64,000 nucleotides of DNA from Euonymus europaeus (GCA_963580455.1 OY756970.1:3534001-3598000), one strand, 5' to 3'; shown: positions 1-11,647, counted from the first letter of the stretch. Numbers and translations are program-made. The notes: generated by a model not told the origin, from the letters alone.

Positions 1-304
1 CGAAAACTACACCGTTTTGGACTAATGCTTGGTGGGTGAGGGAGCGATCGGAGACAAAGATGGCGGTGCGAGAGCCTATGTGGAGAGTGACCACAGGGCC
101 TAATTTGGCGTAGAGAGACCGTAGAATTGGCTCGAGGTCTGAGAATGATTTACCAAGCCATAGGATGTTGCTGATGATAGGAATGGAAAAAGGAGATGGA
201 GGGAGTTTCTTGGTTGGTTTGTTAGTAGGAATCGCGAAGTTAACGAAAGCTTTGAGAAGGGCAGCTATGGAGATGGAGATGAGGATGATGAACCAGAATT
301 CCAT
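1..304 (-). CDS. CYP89A-like cytochrome P450, N-terminal part (cut by window edge)
   Basis: Reading the minus strand from an ATG at 302-304 gives about 101 residues that run off the window. It starts MEFWFIIL, has a hydrophobic N-terminal anchor (about residues 3-24), a proline-rich hinge of the LPPSP type, then the stretch equivalent to the first 100 residues of the complete copies downstream (ILWL, LRSL.AKLGP, IFVSDR, VQNG.VF). It is clearly more divergent from copies A-C than they are from each other, so it is an older array member. Function by family: an ER-anchored monooxygenase needing a P450 reductase; Arabidopsis CYP89A9 oxidises chlorophyll catabolites, but the substrate here is unknown. 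The heme-binding part lies outside the window, so intactness cannot be judged. Confidence 0.85.
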   Translation of the reverse strand, partial: MEFWFIILISISIAALLKAFVNFAIPTNKPTKKLPPSPFSIPIISNILWLGKSFSDLEPILRSLYAKLGPVVTLHIGSRTAIFVSDRSLTHQALVQNGVVF

Positions 305-1800
305 TCTTTTAGCAGGGGGAAGCAAGTGCAAGATGGTTTGGCCTAGTGGGGTTGGTTACCTGATCAACTGTGAACCTGAGATATAAATAAATATTTCTAC
401 ATTCTGTCGTATTGTGGATTTGTTTTTTAATCATGGGAAACAGTCAAGCAGGGGCAGCAGTGGCATGCTATAATTTTTCTACAGCCGATCCTGCTGTAAA
501 TTAATTTTTATACAGTAAAAATATCATATAGCTTAGTCCTAAACAATTCATACAACTCATTCTATTATAATATTATATTTCACCATAAATTTACAATGAA
601 AAATCATATTTTATAGTAATATTATATTATAATATCATATTTTATTGTACACTTGCAAAAGAATACGATGTTACAATGGGTCTGACCCACTTAATTAATG
701 GACAATGCTAGTGCATTTTTTTTTTGGTATGACAATGCTAGTGCATTAGGCCTTAGTTAAAAATGTTGACCCATGCAAGTGAGCCTGCGATTGAGCGACA
801 ATTAATATATATGTAATGATTGACCCTTCCAATAGGGATTGGGTTCGAATTCTCTCATCCCCAATTCTCCTGACTCAAAAAATATATTGTTTCATGATTT
901 AATTAATTATAAAAGCCCTAAGGAAGAACAAAAGTCCACTGATTTTTGTTTTTCCCAGAATTTTTGGTTCACAGTTTTATTTTGCAGAACCCGAGCAACA
1001 ATTTCTTCAAATCCATGTTTCTCTACGCTCTTGCTTATTGAAAGATTTTAATTCCGTCCTTGAACACTATCTTGATTGATTTTGTCAACAGATGCTCTCA
1101 TTGTTTATTTAGTCGAAGCATCCTGTTCTTGGCTCTGGAGATTCATACACCTGAGACTCATAAAGGTGAGGTAGAAATTTACTCTCATGCTAATTTGTGC
1201 CTTGAAGTACTTCTCTCTGGTCAAAATAAATCAGTTCTTCAAACCTGGTTTTTAATTTTGATCTATTCACCTTTGATTAAACTTTAAAAATAAATTCCGA
1301 CACTTTTTTTTGAAAAATATTAATAATTGTTATTATAACCGTCGTATAATCACTTGCCGTGCAATCGACACTTCTGAAATTAGTTGATTTTTCACGATAA
1401 ATTTTTTCTTGAGAAGTTGATTTTTCTTCATTATGAAATTTATTTTATTTAAGTCAATGGCGGGCTGGACCAGTGAACGGGTCCAATTTAGTCTTTTTTT
1501 TTACTTTTCTTCATTTTCTGTTTTTTATTAATTTTCTTCCAAATAAAAATTAGAAAACAAAAAATTATTTTCCCTGAAACAAACAAAGTACTAGTCTTTG
1601 TTTCTTCTCCGTGACCGTGACATGTATGGAATCTTCTATGCAACCCTCTTCGTCCAAGCGATCCAACATGGACTGGAATTCTCGACTGCGGATAAGGTTG
1701 TTTCTTGGACTGTGCTCGTCTATAAAACAAACATAAAATAATTAATGTTAGTGGATCAATATACAAGTTTCAAAAAGTAGAAGGGATAAGTATCGAATTA
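305..1800. other. AT-rich intergenic stretch, no gene seen
   Basis: This is the upstream side of the partial P450 gene at the window start. It holds short AT-rich repeats near 560-650 and poly-T/poly-A tracts, but no ORF with recognisable protein features. The short ORFs at 839-1287 and 1488-1766 have no domain signature and are probably chance. Confidence 0.5.
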
Positions 1801-4179
1801 GTTCATGTATTTATGTTTTTGGGTCATTTTAGTCTTTTATTTTTTTTCGGGTCAATTAAGCCGTAAAATTTTTCATTTTGAGTCATGTTAGCACTTTTGG
1901 ACAAATTTTGTTAAAAAATATTGAGTTGGCCGTTATATATTAGCGTGTCATTTATTTTATATATTTTTTTGTTACATAGATTTGTTCAATTACTTGGCTA
2001 ACACATGTTCATTTTAAGAAAAACACAAATTGAAAAAGTAAAATAAAAGGTAAAATGTAAATTTAAATCTTTATCTTCTTCAGAACTACAAAATAGGTTG
2101 GAGTTAACTTTCAAAGTCGCCGGAAAAGTTAGATTCAAATGAGGTAATTGTTTCGGCCAAACAAAGCTAAGGAAAGATGCAGCTCACCTCGAGAAACATG
2201 TTGATAATGTCAAATTGCTGAAACGTAGGTGGAAACAGCCAGATCCATGGCGAGAAGCTTCAATTAACCGTGAGCTTTTGAGTACCAGTCTGTTTACGAC
2301 AAAAGATGAAATCGAATAAGCGTGGTTGGATTATGCTCCATATTACCGTGTAGTTTGTTGGAACAGTGCCCAAGTCTGGTGTTCCAATATCCCACATCGG
2401 CTGGATCAAACTAGTGGCTCTCGTATCAAACCACATGGTGTAAGCCCAAACTAATTATATCAAACCACATGGTGTAAGCCACTAATTATATCAAACCACA
2501 TGGTGTAAGCCCAGTCCAATGTTAAAACTCCACGTGTGTGTGGCGTGAGGTGTCCAAGTCTGGCTCACGACCCACACACGTGTGGGGGGGGGGGGGGTGT
2601 TGGAACAGTGCCCAAGTCTGGTGTTCCAACGTCCCACATCGGTTGGATCAAACTAGTGGCTCTTGTATATTAGTGCAAGCCCTGCACATTTTATCACCGG
2701 GCATGTGGTTTTCACACCACATGTTCCGCACAGCCAGCCCAGTCTTGGGCGTTGGTTGGGCCATATGTGCGGGGTGAGTGGGTTGTGGCCCAAACTAATT
2801 ATATCATAGTTCTTTTGAGACCATCCCTGCCACAAACGATGGCCGGATGATAAAGATGAGTGTTCCGGCCGATTTGAGTGTGTGTGGCGGTGGAAAAATC
2901 ACAAATTGTGAACTTCATTCCTTTTTTCTATAAATTTATTTTTTTCCCCATAACTTTGCTGAAAAAAAGTGGAGTGGAGAAGGATTGTCAGTGGTGGAAA
3001 GTGGTGATTTTGGTGGAGCCTGAAGAAGAGGAAGAGACAAGGAGAGAGGAGACAGGGGAGAGAGGAGATTTTTTAGTTTTTATTTAATTTTTTAAATTAC
3101 ATATCATATTTTACACGTCAGCACACTAATTGCCATGTCATCATATTTTGTCGAAATTTGACTCCAAGAATTAATGTGATCCAAATCGAAAAGTGTGAGA
3201 GTTTGAATGGTCTGAAAAAGAAAAATTAAGGGCCCAAAAAAGTAAATTCAGCTCCCAAACTGGAATAATCACTTGGGATTTTCAAGTTGGTGTAAAAGTT
3301 AATTTTTGTTTACTTTCACGTTTCTCAAGTCTTTTGTATTTTGCCATGTCAGCACAATCTCTCGTGTTCCTAGGGTTTTTATAAATGAACACCCTCTAGT
3401 TTAGGTAACTTTTTGTCAAATCAGAAGAAAATTAATAAAATAATAATTGAATTATTTTCAGCGAATGAGCCATGGGTTCCTCTAATTTTTAAATTATATA
3501 ATTAAAAATTTTAAAAGTGTCAAATGGCTGGCTAGATCTTTATCTATTCTACAGAGATTTTTCAAGTCCATTGATTTGTATTCCTATACGTTGCCGGAAT
3601 CCACAACTCGTGCATTCTATAATCAAACTCATCAAAAAACTGAAACCCATTTTGCCTCTAAAGAAACACCGCCGCTGCCCCAGCTCACCGGATTTCTTCA
3701 TCGTCGGAGTTCCTTTTAAATCCGGTTCAAAGCATAACCACACAAACCGACATCCGACATCAAACCCTTAACAATTCTAACCATCCCAACTGTCACAACC
3801 AAGTAACACAATCACCATAGACTCAACCTCGTCACTTAAACTCCACCACCACAAACTCCCAAACCCGATTCCCATAAGCACTCTCTCCACCCACCAACAT
3901 TTCTCCTCCTTAACATGTTCCAAGAAATCCCAAATCTCCAATATGAAATTCGAGAGACAGAGACATTTTCAAGAACATACCCCAGAAGTATAACAGAGGT
4001 AGGAGAAGGAGGAAGAAGATGAAGCAGAAGAAGTAGAAAAGAATGAGCAAAATCAAAGATGAAGAGGAGACCATTGACCAACGCGACATTAATGACGTGA
4101 GAGCACATGCAATGGTGTGTGTTAATTGGGACATTAGTGGGTCACTGATAACCTTTGAATGCTGGTCTGGGGCTGCCTG
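1801..4179. other. Repeat-like intergenic region, unclassified
   Basis: From about 1800 to 3400 the sequence looks like an old non-autonomous transposon: both ends carry phrases of the 'gggtcatttt'/'agtcttt' type, with unrelated material in between, including the repeat at 2356-2800. The ends are too diverged for me to place terminal inverted repeats or a target duplication. 3400-4180 shows no coding signal or repeat that I recognise. Confidence 0.3.
2356..2800. repeat. Two copies of a short repeat with a TTGGAACA/TGTTCCAA stem, plus 29-bp tandem repeats
   Basis: A sequence starting TTGGAACAGTGCCC and continuing through TCCCACATCGG occurs at about 2358-2422 and again at about 2600-2662. Each copy contains the inverted pair TTGGAACA...TGTTCCAA, a 14-base loop apart. 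After the first copy a unit of about 29 bp containing CCACATGGTGTAAGCC is repeated three times (about 2430-2512). The second copy is directly preceded by a run of 14 G (2584-2597). The TG start and the CCCACATCGG motif resemble short plant LTR/TRIM-type repeats, but no second LTR or TSD was found. Confidence 0.5.
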
Positions 4180-4890
4180 TAGATAAAACACCAAGAACTG
4201 TCGTTAGCAACCCAAGACTGACTATGGGTGGTGCTGATCATTGGGGCTCCGATAATCAAGTCAGTTTCAGATTAGAAAGTAAATATCTTAGATTATGGTG
4301 AAGAAAAAAGCTTCCGGTGATGATTCCGGTCACTAGAGGGAGAAAGAATCAGAGGGAGATCTAAAAAGAATAAGGAGCTGTAGAAAGAAATTTTATAGTG
4401 AGAGGGTTCCAAAATGTCCATCCCCTCTCTCAGAGGAGGAGAAGGCTATTTATCGTTTAGGAGATATGGTAAATGACTATAAAATCCTTTACTAAAGATA
4501 GTAAATTCCTCGATAATCAGAGGTAACTAGGGAAAGACGAAAAGTATGGTGTCGAACTGTAGATGTCAAGTTTCACAGGTATGTCAAAGGCTGTGACAGG
4601 CGATAGGTTGACATTCAAGGTGGTGAAAAACATATATGACAATTGATAAAAGCAGTGTGTAATCAAATATGTAATGTTGAACTGCAGGTCATCCAGGCGA
4701 CTTTAGATTCTGAAAATTCTACCTAAACTGAAAATCTTGGATCGGGATCTCAAGTTTTGGGCCTCATCCTCAAGTGATAGACCTAGGGCCCGTATGGACG
4801 GACATCCGTCATTACCTTTTGGTTGGCTTGGTCAAATATTGACTTTGACTAGAAAGTGGGCCAGATCTACTTTTGGGCACTACAACATGT
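4180..4890 (-). repeat. Probable solo LTR of a Ty3/gypsy (Tat/Athila-type) element, minus orientation
   Basis: Read on the minus strand the block begins TGTTGTAGTGCCC at about 4890. It has a TATA-like ATAAATAG near 4450, then a C/T-rich leader, then TGACTTGATTATCGGAG near 4240-4262. That last phrase resembles the TGACTTGAGCGTCGGAG segment familiar from U5/leader regions of plant Tat/Athila LTRs. The inner end is uncertain and no target duplication could be confirmed, so both borders are approximate. Confidence 0.4.
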
Positions 4891-4925
4891 AGGAGAGGTC
4901 TTTTGACAGCTTGTGAGATGGGAGT

Positions 4926-6148
4926 TGTTGATTTTTAAAACCCAAATTGTGACAATTGTGAGATATCTTAAATCTGTGTAGGTGAGATAACCTCGTAACA
5001 GATCTAGAATTTCCATTGGTTATTAAACGTGTTATTTCAAAAATATTTTTATGATTTATTGATATGTGACGTGTAGGAGTTAAAATTAACTTATAATAAG
5101 ATTGTTTAATGTTGGGGTTGTTATGGTGCTAGGAGTTGTTATGGATATATATTTATTTAAATGATTGACTTTTATTCCAAGTAAAACTTCTAGTAGTGGA
5201 TATGGATTGCATCACTAGACTATAGTTTTGTTTTATCAAATTGTTGTTATATAATAAAACTTCACTCTCATCATGAATTTAATTATTTAATTTCCTTGTC
5301 GTGGAGAATGACATTATCATTTGAAGTCCTTTTAACATTATCATTTGAAGTCCTTGGCCTTATCTAACAAGAGATAATAGATAAGTGTTTGAATTTCTCA
5401 TTGGTGGTAAACTCCTAGTAGTGCATGTCTATCCTAGCTCTCTTTGTTAGTTTTTTTTTTATCTCATATTGCTTTACAAGAGTTAAGAAGCAATTCTTAT
5501 CATGATGTGAATCTTACACGAAAACTCGTAGTGGTGGAAAAATGATTAAATGAAAGTGGAGACTTTTGCCTTATTTATACTTGTTTTACATGGGATAATA
5601 CGCATGTTATATCATGAATTGAAAATCTTATCTAGATAAGACTCATGCACTATAAAAGACACACGGGCATCAAGTTTCAAATCTTCTGTCCATGCTATTG
5701 AACAAATTCTCTTCAATTTTATTCTCTTGAATTATGAGATGATTCATGTGAATCTTGTGAGTCTAGTTTAAGTGAGAGAATTGTTATTGTTCTTTGTTTA
5801 TTCGGTAATCCATTGAAGACATTCAACGGTGCTCTTGGTGGAGTCGTGTTTGGTCATCTTCGTTGAGTTGAAGTCTTGTACAGGCGCTAGAAGTATACTC
5901 ATCCTTGATGGGTTGAGTTTATGTTCAAAACATACACTAAAGGTGGTGTACAAGCAATGTCTTTAGTCAGAATATAAGGCTGAAGTCTTGGTTCATTATA
6001 GTGGATTGTTTTGCAAGATTTGTCGCTTATAGATTCGATGTTTTTTCCAGTCAGGTTTCCTCATTAAAACTGTGGTGTTCTTTTTTTCCGCAATTATTTT
6101 TATATATCTTTCATTGACTAACGTTCTTGGTGAGTTACACTGAACATT
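4926..6148 (+). repeat. Solo LTR of a SIRE/Maximus-like Ty1/copia element
   Basis: The block starts TGTTG at 4926 after a purine-rich stretch. It is homologous along its length to the LTR at 45774-46680, sharing GACAATTGTGAGATAT near the start, TCTCAT.TTGCTTTACA in the middle, and CATACACTAAA, GGTTTCCTC.TTAAAA and GACTAACG near the end. The second copy sits directly after the GGGGGAGA polypurine tract characteristic of SIRE-like copia elements, which gives orientation and family. No internal coding region is attached here. The right end is approximate. Confidence 0.6.
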
Positions 6149-6713
6149 CATTAGTGCATTGTGAAATGTGATTCTCAAAAGGTGGTTTCTGCGATCAATG
6201 ACTTAAAAGGAAGATTTATCCTACCTTAGAGATATTTTTAGGGTGTGTAAGGAGTTAGCTGAGACCTTTGAGGAAATTTATTTTGTTCTTACTAGCCGAA
6301 ATAGCAATGGGCCGGACTGCCCATGCTTAGTGCACGTTATGCTTTATCTCAAGATTTTGAACTTGTATTGCTCCATCCTTTTCCTTTATGGTTGTCTTGC
6401 CTTGTTGACCGTGATGTTCTTGTTTTAAACAATGATTAATGATATCAGGTTCTCTTTGCATTATAAAAAATAAAAATAAAAATAAAAAATAAAAACGAAA
6501 GGTATTGTGTATTTTACTTCAGGAAACGATTTCACACGCCGCCACTTAAACCATATCTTCAAAGCTAGTTGGGCCCGAGCCAAACACCACAGTAGTACTT
6601 TAAGTTGGGCACACATACATTGAGATTTTGTATTTCCCTCAACGTCACTACTTGAAGCTTGAAGTTGTAGCACAATTTAAAGCGATACTAATAAAATATG
6701 CACTTGACAACTT
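6149..6713. other. Junction region and 3' flank of P450 unit A
   Basis: From about 6495 this matches the 3' flanks of P450 copies B (from about 21130) and C (from about 28445): GGTATTGTGT, AGGAAACGATTTCACAC and TTGAAGCTTGAAGTTG. Left of that the homology stops at an A-rich tract (about 6465-6500) of 'ataaaa' repeats, suggesting the unit A flank was cut by an insertion with an A-rich tail. No gene is visible at 6149-6480. Confidence 0.5.
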
Positions 6714-8234
6714 CTATTTTGACCTTGGGGAAATGTAGGCCTGCAATGGATTCTTCATCACAATAGTGAACTCTTGTTTCTCTGATAAATCAACATCATC
6801 TCCATCTTTAGCTTTCCACTCCAAATTCCAAACCAAATTCGCCACAAAATACTCCAAATGAAGCATTGCCAATCCAAATCCAGGACAAATCCTCCTCCCA
6901 ACCCCAAATGGCATCATCTTAATCTCTTTACTCCCTGTTATGTCAAACACCACCTCACCATCACTACTCATAAACCTCTCTGGCTTGAACCCCATCGGAT
7001 CTTCCCACACCTTTGGGTCCCAACCCATCTCTGCCACCATGAAATTGATACTCGCAGTCTTGGGTATCACATATTTATCAATCACTACATCCTCTGTAAC
7101 AGCATGTGGCACTACAAAATGTCCAGGAGGGTGACGCCTCAAGCCTTCCAAAACCACTGCTTTAAGGTATGTCATCTTCTGCAAGTCATCTTCTTTGACC
7201 TCTACCGCACCATCGCCCACAACTCCTTTGATTTCCGTAAACAATTTCTCTTGTATATCTGGGTACTTGACCAAATTAGCCATTACCCACTGCAGGGCAG
7301 TGGAAGTAGTATCAGTTCCTGCGTTGAGAAACTCAGAGCACAAACTCACCATTTCATCTTCATTGAGCTTTCTTTTCTCTTGTGGAAGCTCCAAATCCAA
7401 CAAGGTGTCAACGTAAGATAAGACTCCATCTCTTAAACCCTCTTCTTTCGCCTTCTTCCGTCCCCGTATTAGAGGAACTAACACGGCTTCTTTTTCTTTC
7501 TGAAGCTTCAAGAACTGCCGCCATCGCTTACGGAGCACAATCTTTGTCACACTTGGCCAGAAATTTAGTACTTGGAACTTACTTGAATTGAAAAGAAGGC
7601 GAAGCTCCACGTCCTCGATTTCCTGTATCTGGTTCTCATTTAGTTTGTCCCCGAAACACATGAGCACTAGCAAACAAAACATCGCATACCGGATATGTTC
7701 CACAGCAATAACAGGTTTACCAGATTTTACTGCCTCGGACTTTAGCCTATCCATCAGAATTTCCAGAACCCAACTCCGAGCTTGTGAATATGCTTTCACA
7801 CGCGAAGGGTGGAGGATCTCAGCGGTGAGATTACGCCGCAGGAGGCGCCAAGTTGGGCCGTAGGCAGCCGAGTTAATATTATGCTGATTACTAGTAGTTA
7901 TCTTGGCTGCAGGTCCAGCTCGCGGACGATCAGAGAAGACTGCACCGTTTTGGACCAAAAATTGGTATGCCAGAGTACGATCAGAAACAAATATGGCGAT
8001 TCGTGGTCCCATGTGAAGTGTTACTAAAGGACCAAACTTGGCGTGGAGGGACCGGAGAACGAGCTCGAGGTCTAGAACTGTTTTGGAGAGCCATAAAATG
8101 GTACTGATGACAGGAATTGTAGAGGGACCAGGGGGGAGGTTGTGGGAGAGTTTCTTTGGAATCAAGAGGTTGATGAAGGCTTTGATAAGGCCAGCGATGG
8201 AGAGAGTGAGAAGAATGATGAACCAGACTTCCAT
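6714..8234 (-). CDS. CYP89A-like cytochrome P450, copy A
   Basis: Intronless 506-residue protein, the normal length for a plant A-type P450. In order: a hydrophobic ER anchor (residues 3-24), the hinge PPGP (34-37), a C-helix WRLLRR (129-134), the oxygen-binding I-helix AGTDTT (305-310), ExxR (E363-R366), PERF (418-421) and the heme loop [10 protein letters not shown] with ligand Cys450. All key residues are present, so it should be active. The MEVWF start matches the other copies and the family. Family knowledge: CYP89A enzymes are ER monooxygenases, one of which (Arabidopsis CYP89A9) acts in chlorophyll breakdown; the substrate here is not known. It differs from copy B at about 22 residues and from copy C at about 20. 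Residue 304, just before the I-helix motif, is Asn. A TATA-like element lies about 177 bp upstream. Confidence 0.93.
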   Translation of the reverse strand: MEVWFIILLTLSIAGLIKAFINLLIPKKLSHNLPPGPSTIPVISTILWLSKTVLDLELVLRSLHAKFGPLVTLHMGPRIAIFVSDRTLAYQFLVQNGAVFSDRPRAGPAAKITTSNQHNINSAAYGPTWRLLRRNLTAEILHPSRVKAYSQARSWVLEILMDRLKSEAVKSGKPVIAVEHIRYAMFCLLVLMCFGDKLNENQIQEIEDVELRLLFNSSKFQVLNFWPSVTKIVLRKRWRQFLKLQKEKEAVLVPLIRGRKKAKEEGLRDGVLSYVDTLLDLELPQEKRKLNEDEMVSLCSEFLNAGTDTTSTALQWVMANLVKYPDIQEKLFTEIKGVVGDGAVEVKEDDLQKMTYLKAVVLEGLRRHPPGHFVVPHAVTEDVVIDKYVIPKTASINFMVAEMGWDPKVWEDPMGFKPERFMSSDGEVVFDITGSKEIKMMPFGVGRRICPGFGLAMLHLEYFVANLVWNLEWKAKDGDDVDLSEKQEFTIVMKNPLQAYISPRSK

Positions 8235-8410
8235 GGTTTTTTCTTCTTCAATTTTTTGTGGTTCAATTGGATTGTTCTAGGATGTTTGGATAATGTACAG
8301 CCGTGGGTTTACGACGATATATGTACTGTGGAAAACTTTTTGTACATGGTTGGATTATCTCCTTTCTTTTTTCTTGTCTCCCAAGGATAATTCTTTTGTG
8401 GACCTAAATT

Positions 8411-8420
8411 GAATATATAA
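8411..8420 (-). promoter_or_regulatory. TATA-like element of P450 copy A
   Basis: TTATATATTC on the minus strand, about 177 bp upstream of the ATG. The element and its spacing are conserved in copies B (23091-23100) and C (about 30402-30410). Just upstream lies an ACGT-containing block (CACACGTC) present in A and C but altered in B. Confidence 0.5.
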
Positions 8421-8551
8421 TAAGGAACAAACTTCTGACGTGTGAATGTCTCCCTTCGAGCTGTTAGTCAAATTAAGTAATAATAATGGCAACACATTAT
8501 AAAGATAAAAAAATTGTTAGGGGTAAATACTATAATATATGCATACTGTAT

Positions 8552-9830
8552 TGATAATATTTATTAATAAAAGTATTTATTTTTATTCAATGAAAATTCG
8601 ATTTTCCTATAATATAATATTGTGGACATGTTTCCGAAATATTTCATATAGTAAATGATCTGGTATGTAAAGTTTGGCATGCACACAAAATATTAGGTCA
8701 TTAGTTCTTATGAAATATAAATATAAGTTCACAACCTAAGATGAAATTTGAAAAACCATCAGTACGGTTGTAGCACGTACATGATTAAATATGTTTATCT
8801 TGACTATGAGAACAATATAATTCTGACTTCATGTACTAGCACACTTGTCGTATTGAAGTGGACCAAGTCAAGAAAAATGTTTTTATACTAACTATATAAA
8901 ACATATATCATGTAACTATTATGAGTGATTATACTATTAATCCGGATACAAATAATAGGAACAATCTAAACTGAATATTGTTTTGAGTCACAAAATAAGG
9001 AGACTCACTTATAAGTCAATTAACTCAGTGAGTCAAATACTAGTAGTACATTGATCGGGAATATTATTTGTTAAAGAAAATTATGTCCTGATTTAGGAAT
9101 TGAGGATTTCCCTCGAAAAAAACTTGTAAGTTTTGATCATATCAAACCCTACAGGTGGATTTAACTATACGACACGAAAAATAAGTTAATTGGAAGTCTT
9201 GTGTCCATGATTTATTTATTAAATTGTCCATAATTTAATTTATAAAACAGGTATAGGTTTTTTTTAACATGGAGAGTTAATAAACATTTAATATATAGCT
9301 CAGAATATATTTTGAGGTCATTACAATTCTGTAGTGGATTGAATTGTAATTTACCAAAAGAAGAATGTTGATTATGTTAATTAAAATTTTCTTTTTGGTA
9401 TTAAGTCAAAATATATTTGCTAAAAGGTCTCTATTGTGCCTAAATATAAAGAACTTGAATTAGTCTCTAGGGTTACTTGTTTTTTAGACTTTAGAGATCA
9501 AAACCGAAACATTGGAAACATAAACTTGCCCAGTCGACTTTGAGCTTGAAGAACAATGTCACATAGAAGAAGTCTAATGCATTTGAGTTACTGCTCCTGT
9601 GATATGTTCGCCATACAGTTCGTGTTCAAGTTAGATCAATCAGTTCGTGGTGCAGTTCGGTTCATGAACGGAGAAGAAGTAGTTGTTCGCCCTTACTTAT
9701 TTGTTGTGCTAGTTGTACTATGATCAATCATACAGATCTTCAAAGGTATAAGTCTGAATCTGTAGATAGTAAATGAATCAAAAAATTTAATCTGTGCTTG
9801 TGTGCCCTATCAACTAGAGCATATTTCCAA
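8552..9830 (+). repeat. Solo LTR (Ty1/copia-like) upstream of P450 copy A
   Basis: The block starts TGATAATATTTATT and contains GATCTGGTATGTAAAG, a promoter-like CTAAATATAAAGAAC, and TCTCTAGGGTTAC followed by GAGATCAAAACCGAAAC, all phrases seen in plant copia LTR promoter/R regions. The same sequence lies upstream of copy B (25710-26990) and, shortened, upstream of copy C (30592-31385). It was therefore inserted before the units were duplicated. I saw no internal region. The right end is approximate. Confidence 0.55.
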
Positions 9831-9839
9831 ATCAATCCG

Positions 9840-10060
9840 TTGCGTATCTATGAATTGGAAATTTTTTTGTACACGATTGGATTATATCTTGTTTCTTGTC
9901 TTCCAAGGATAATTCTTTTGTGACCCTAAATTGAATATATAAGAAATAAACTACTGGCAAGTGAATGTCTCCTTGGAGCTGTCAGTCAAAGGAAGTAACA
10001 ATGATGTTAAGGAAGTGCTGCCCTTTGGACATTTTATGCCCAACACATATGATAAAGATA
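9840..10060 (-). promoter_or_regulatory. Orphan copy of the P450 promoter/5'-leader block, unit A
   Basis: This block repeats the region just upstream of the P450 ATG: GGATAATTCTTTTGTG, the TATA-like stretch (about 9932-9942), then TGAATGTCTCC and GAGCTGTCAGTCAAA. It is oriented like the P450 promoters, but its downstream side runs into the solo LTR, not into a coding region. Equivalent orphan blocks lie at 27035-27230 and 31395-31610. Inference: the remains of a gene copy whose coding part was lost before the array expanded. Confidence 0.6.
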
Positions 10061-10404
10061 AAAACAACTTCACCATTTTATAACTAATATCAAAAGGAGC
10101 AACACTAAAAATCTCAAGTTTTTGTAACATAATATTAATCCAAATCTACATGACATATTTTGTAAGCATATAACATGGCAAAATCAAAATTTCGAAAAAT
10201 AAAAATATCTCATTTGAAAAGACCCACTGTAGAGTAGTTTTTTGTTCCTTAAAAAAATTGCAAAACAATTAATCTCCCAAAATACATAATAGATTTAAAA
10301 AAAAAATACAACAAAATAAGCTTACAAATACCAAACTAATGTGACCAAAAATCGTACCTTTCTAGGCTACAATGGAGGAAAGACCTTGGGATTTCAATGG
10401 TGAC

Positions 10405-11647
10405 TGTCACGCCCCGATTCGCGGAACGTGAACTAAATGACAAAATGACAAGTATTCACACTAGACCCGTCACAAATTGACATAAAATATGGATCAGCTG
10501 GTGGCATAGGATGCATTTGCCCTATGTTAAAGGCATGATGTCGCTAGTTCGAATCATGCAACAACCCACCTGGAGTCAGTGAGGTTGGACAGGGGATGGG
10601 TTGGGGGTAGTGATCCATGGGCCCGGCTGATCAGTAATGACTGGGACGGGTCGTTACATGCATCCTATGCCACCAGCTGATCTATGGATCAACTAGTGGC
10701 ATAGGATGCATTTGCCCTATGTAAAAGGCATGATGTCGCGAGTTCGAATCATGCAACAACCCACCTTGAGTCAGTGAGGCTGGACAGGGGATGGGTTGGG
10801 GGTAGCGGTCCATAGGCCTGGCTGACCAGTAACGACTGGGAGAGGTCATTACATAAAAACTGCCCCGATCCGCGGAACGTGAACTAAACGACAAAATGAC
10901 AAGTATTCACACTAGACCCGTCACAAACTCACATAAACTTAAAATAAAAATTTGGCAGCTTCTCCCCATAAATTGGAGACTGCCACCCTGTACAAAATAT
11001 AAAAACGCACTTCCATATCCAATCCAGCAAAATAGTCGTAACAACACAAGTATCCAAGTACTCTCCATAACATAAATAAAAGGGAAACAAACAACTATAC
11101 CCACTCCAAAGAGACTCTACTAAGTCGAGCCACCACGATCACGCCCCGTCCTGTTTATCTGGATGATCTGTACTAGTGGATGACTCACCCGAAAGGGGAA
11201 AGAATAAATAAGGTGAGTCGAATGCTCAGCAGAGATATCAAATAAGAGTGACGAAATAAGGCATAAATGTAAAAAAACGAAATGAATGCATCAAGATGCT
11301 ATGTAGAAAAATGTCTCCGTACACCCATCCGAACCTCCAAACACCCATCCCATGACTCCGAAGGGTTGTGGTTCGAAAATTAGGTTGAAAATTTGAGAGA
11401 AAATTATCTAAATGGGTGGAAAGAAAACTTGTTAATCACCTTGCTTTTTTTTTCATGACTCTCGGCCAAAAGTGAAGTCTCAGACTTCTCCCGAAGTCTG
11501 AAACATGTTTTTGTCTTTTTTTTAAGCTTATCTTTTACTTATATATATATATATTATACATGAATGGTGCGGCAACAACATATACATATATAAATTTTTT
11601 TACTGTATTTATATATATATATATATATTTCGGAACGGGATTTTACA
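10405..11647 (-). repeat. 3' LTR (left end) of the gypsy element
   Basis: Starts TGTCACGCC after GTGAC and ends GATTTTACA. Compared with the right LTR it lacks about 110 bp (equivalent to about 18370-18473) and about 1.15 kb (equivalent to about 18824-19975). It has gained the SINE-like pair at 10488-10856 together with a second copy of its own first 75 bp. Confidence 0.85.
10488..10856 (+). repeat. Two tandem SINE-like copies nested in the left LTR
   Basis: Two copies of about 180 bp (about 10490-10660 and 10683-10856) share GGCATAGGATGCATTTGCCC, then GTTCGAATC, which matches a Pol III B box, then ACAGGGGATGGGTTGGGGG. The first copy is bounded by a perfect inverted repeat of about 25 bp (10492-10516 and about 10658-10682; core GCTGGTGGCATAGG). 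LTR sequence resumes at about 10860 with a repeat of the LTR's first 75 bp. tRNA-derived SINE is the best guess from the B box; the inverted repeat is unusual for that class. Confidence 0.55.

Noticed and set aside
3836..4194. Minus-strand frames with Leu-rich stretches
   Set aside because: Low complexity, overlapping each other in different frames, and next to an LTR. No gene support.
6858..7421. Plus-strand frames of up to 187 codons inside P450 copies A, B and C, conserved among the copies
   Set aside because: They are antisense shadows of the P450 coding region. Their conservation follows from the sense gene, and no protein domain is visible.
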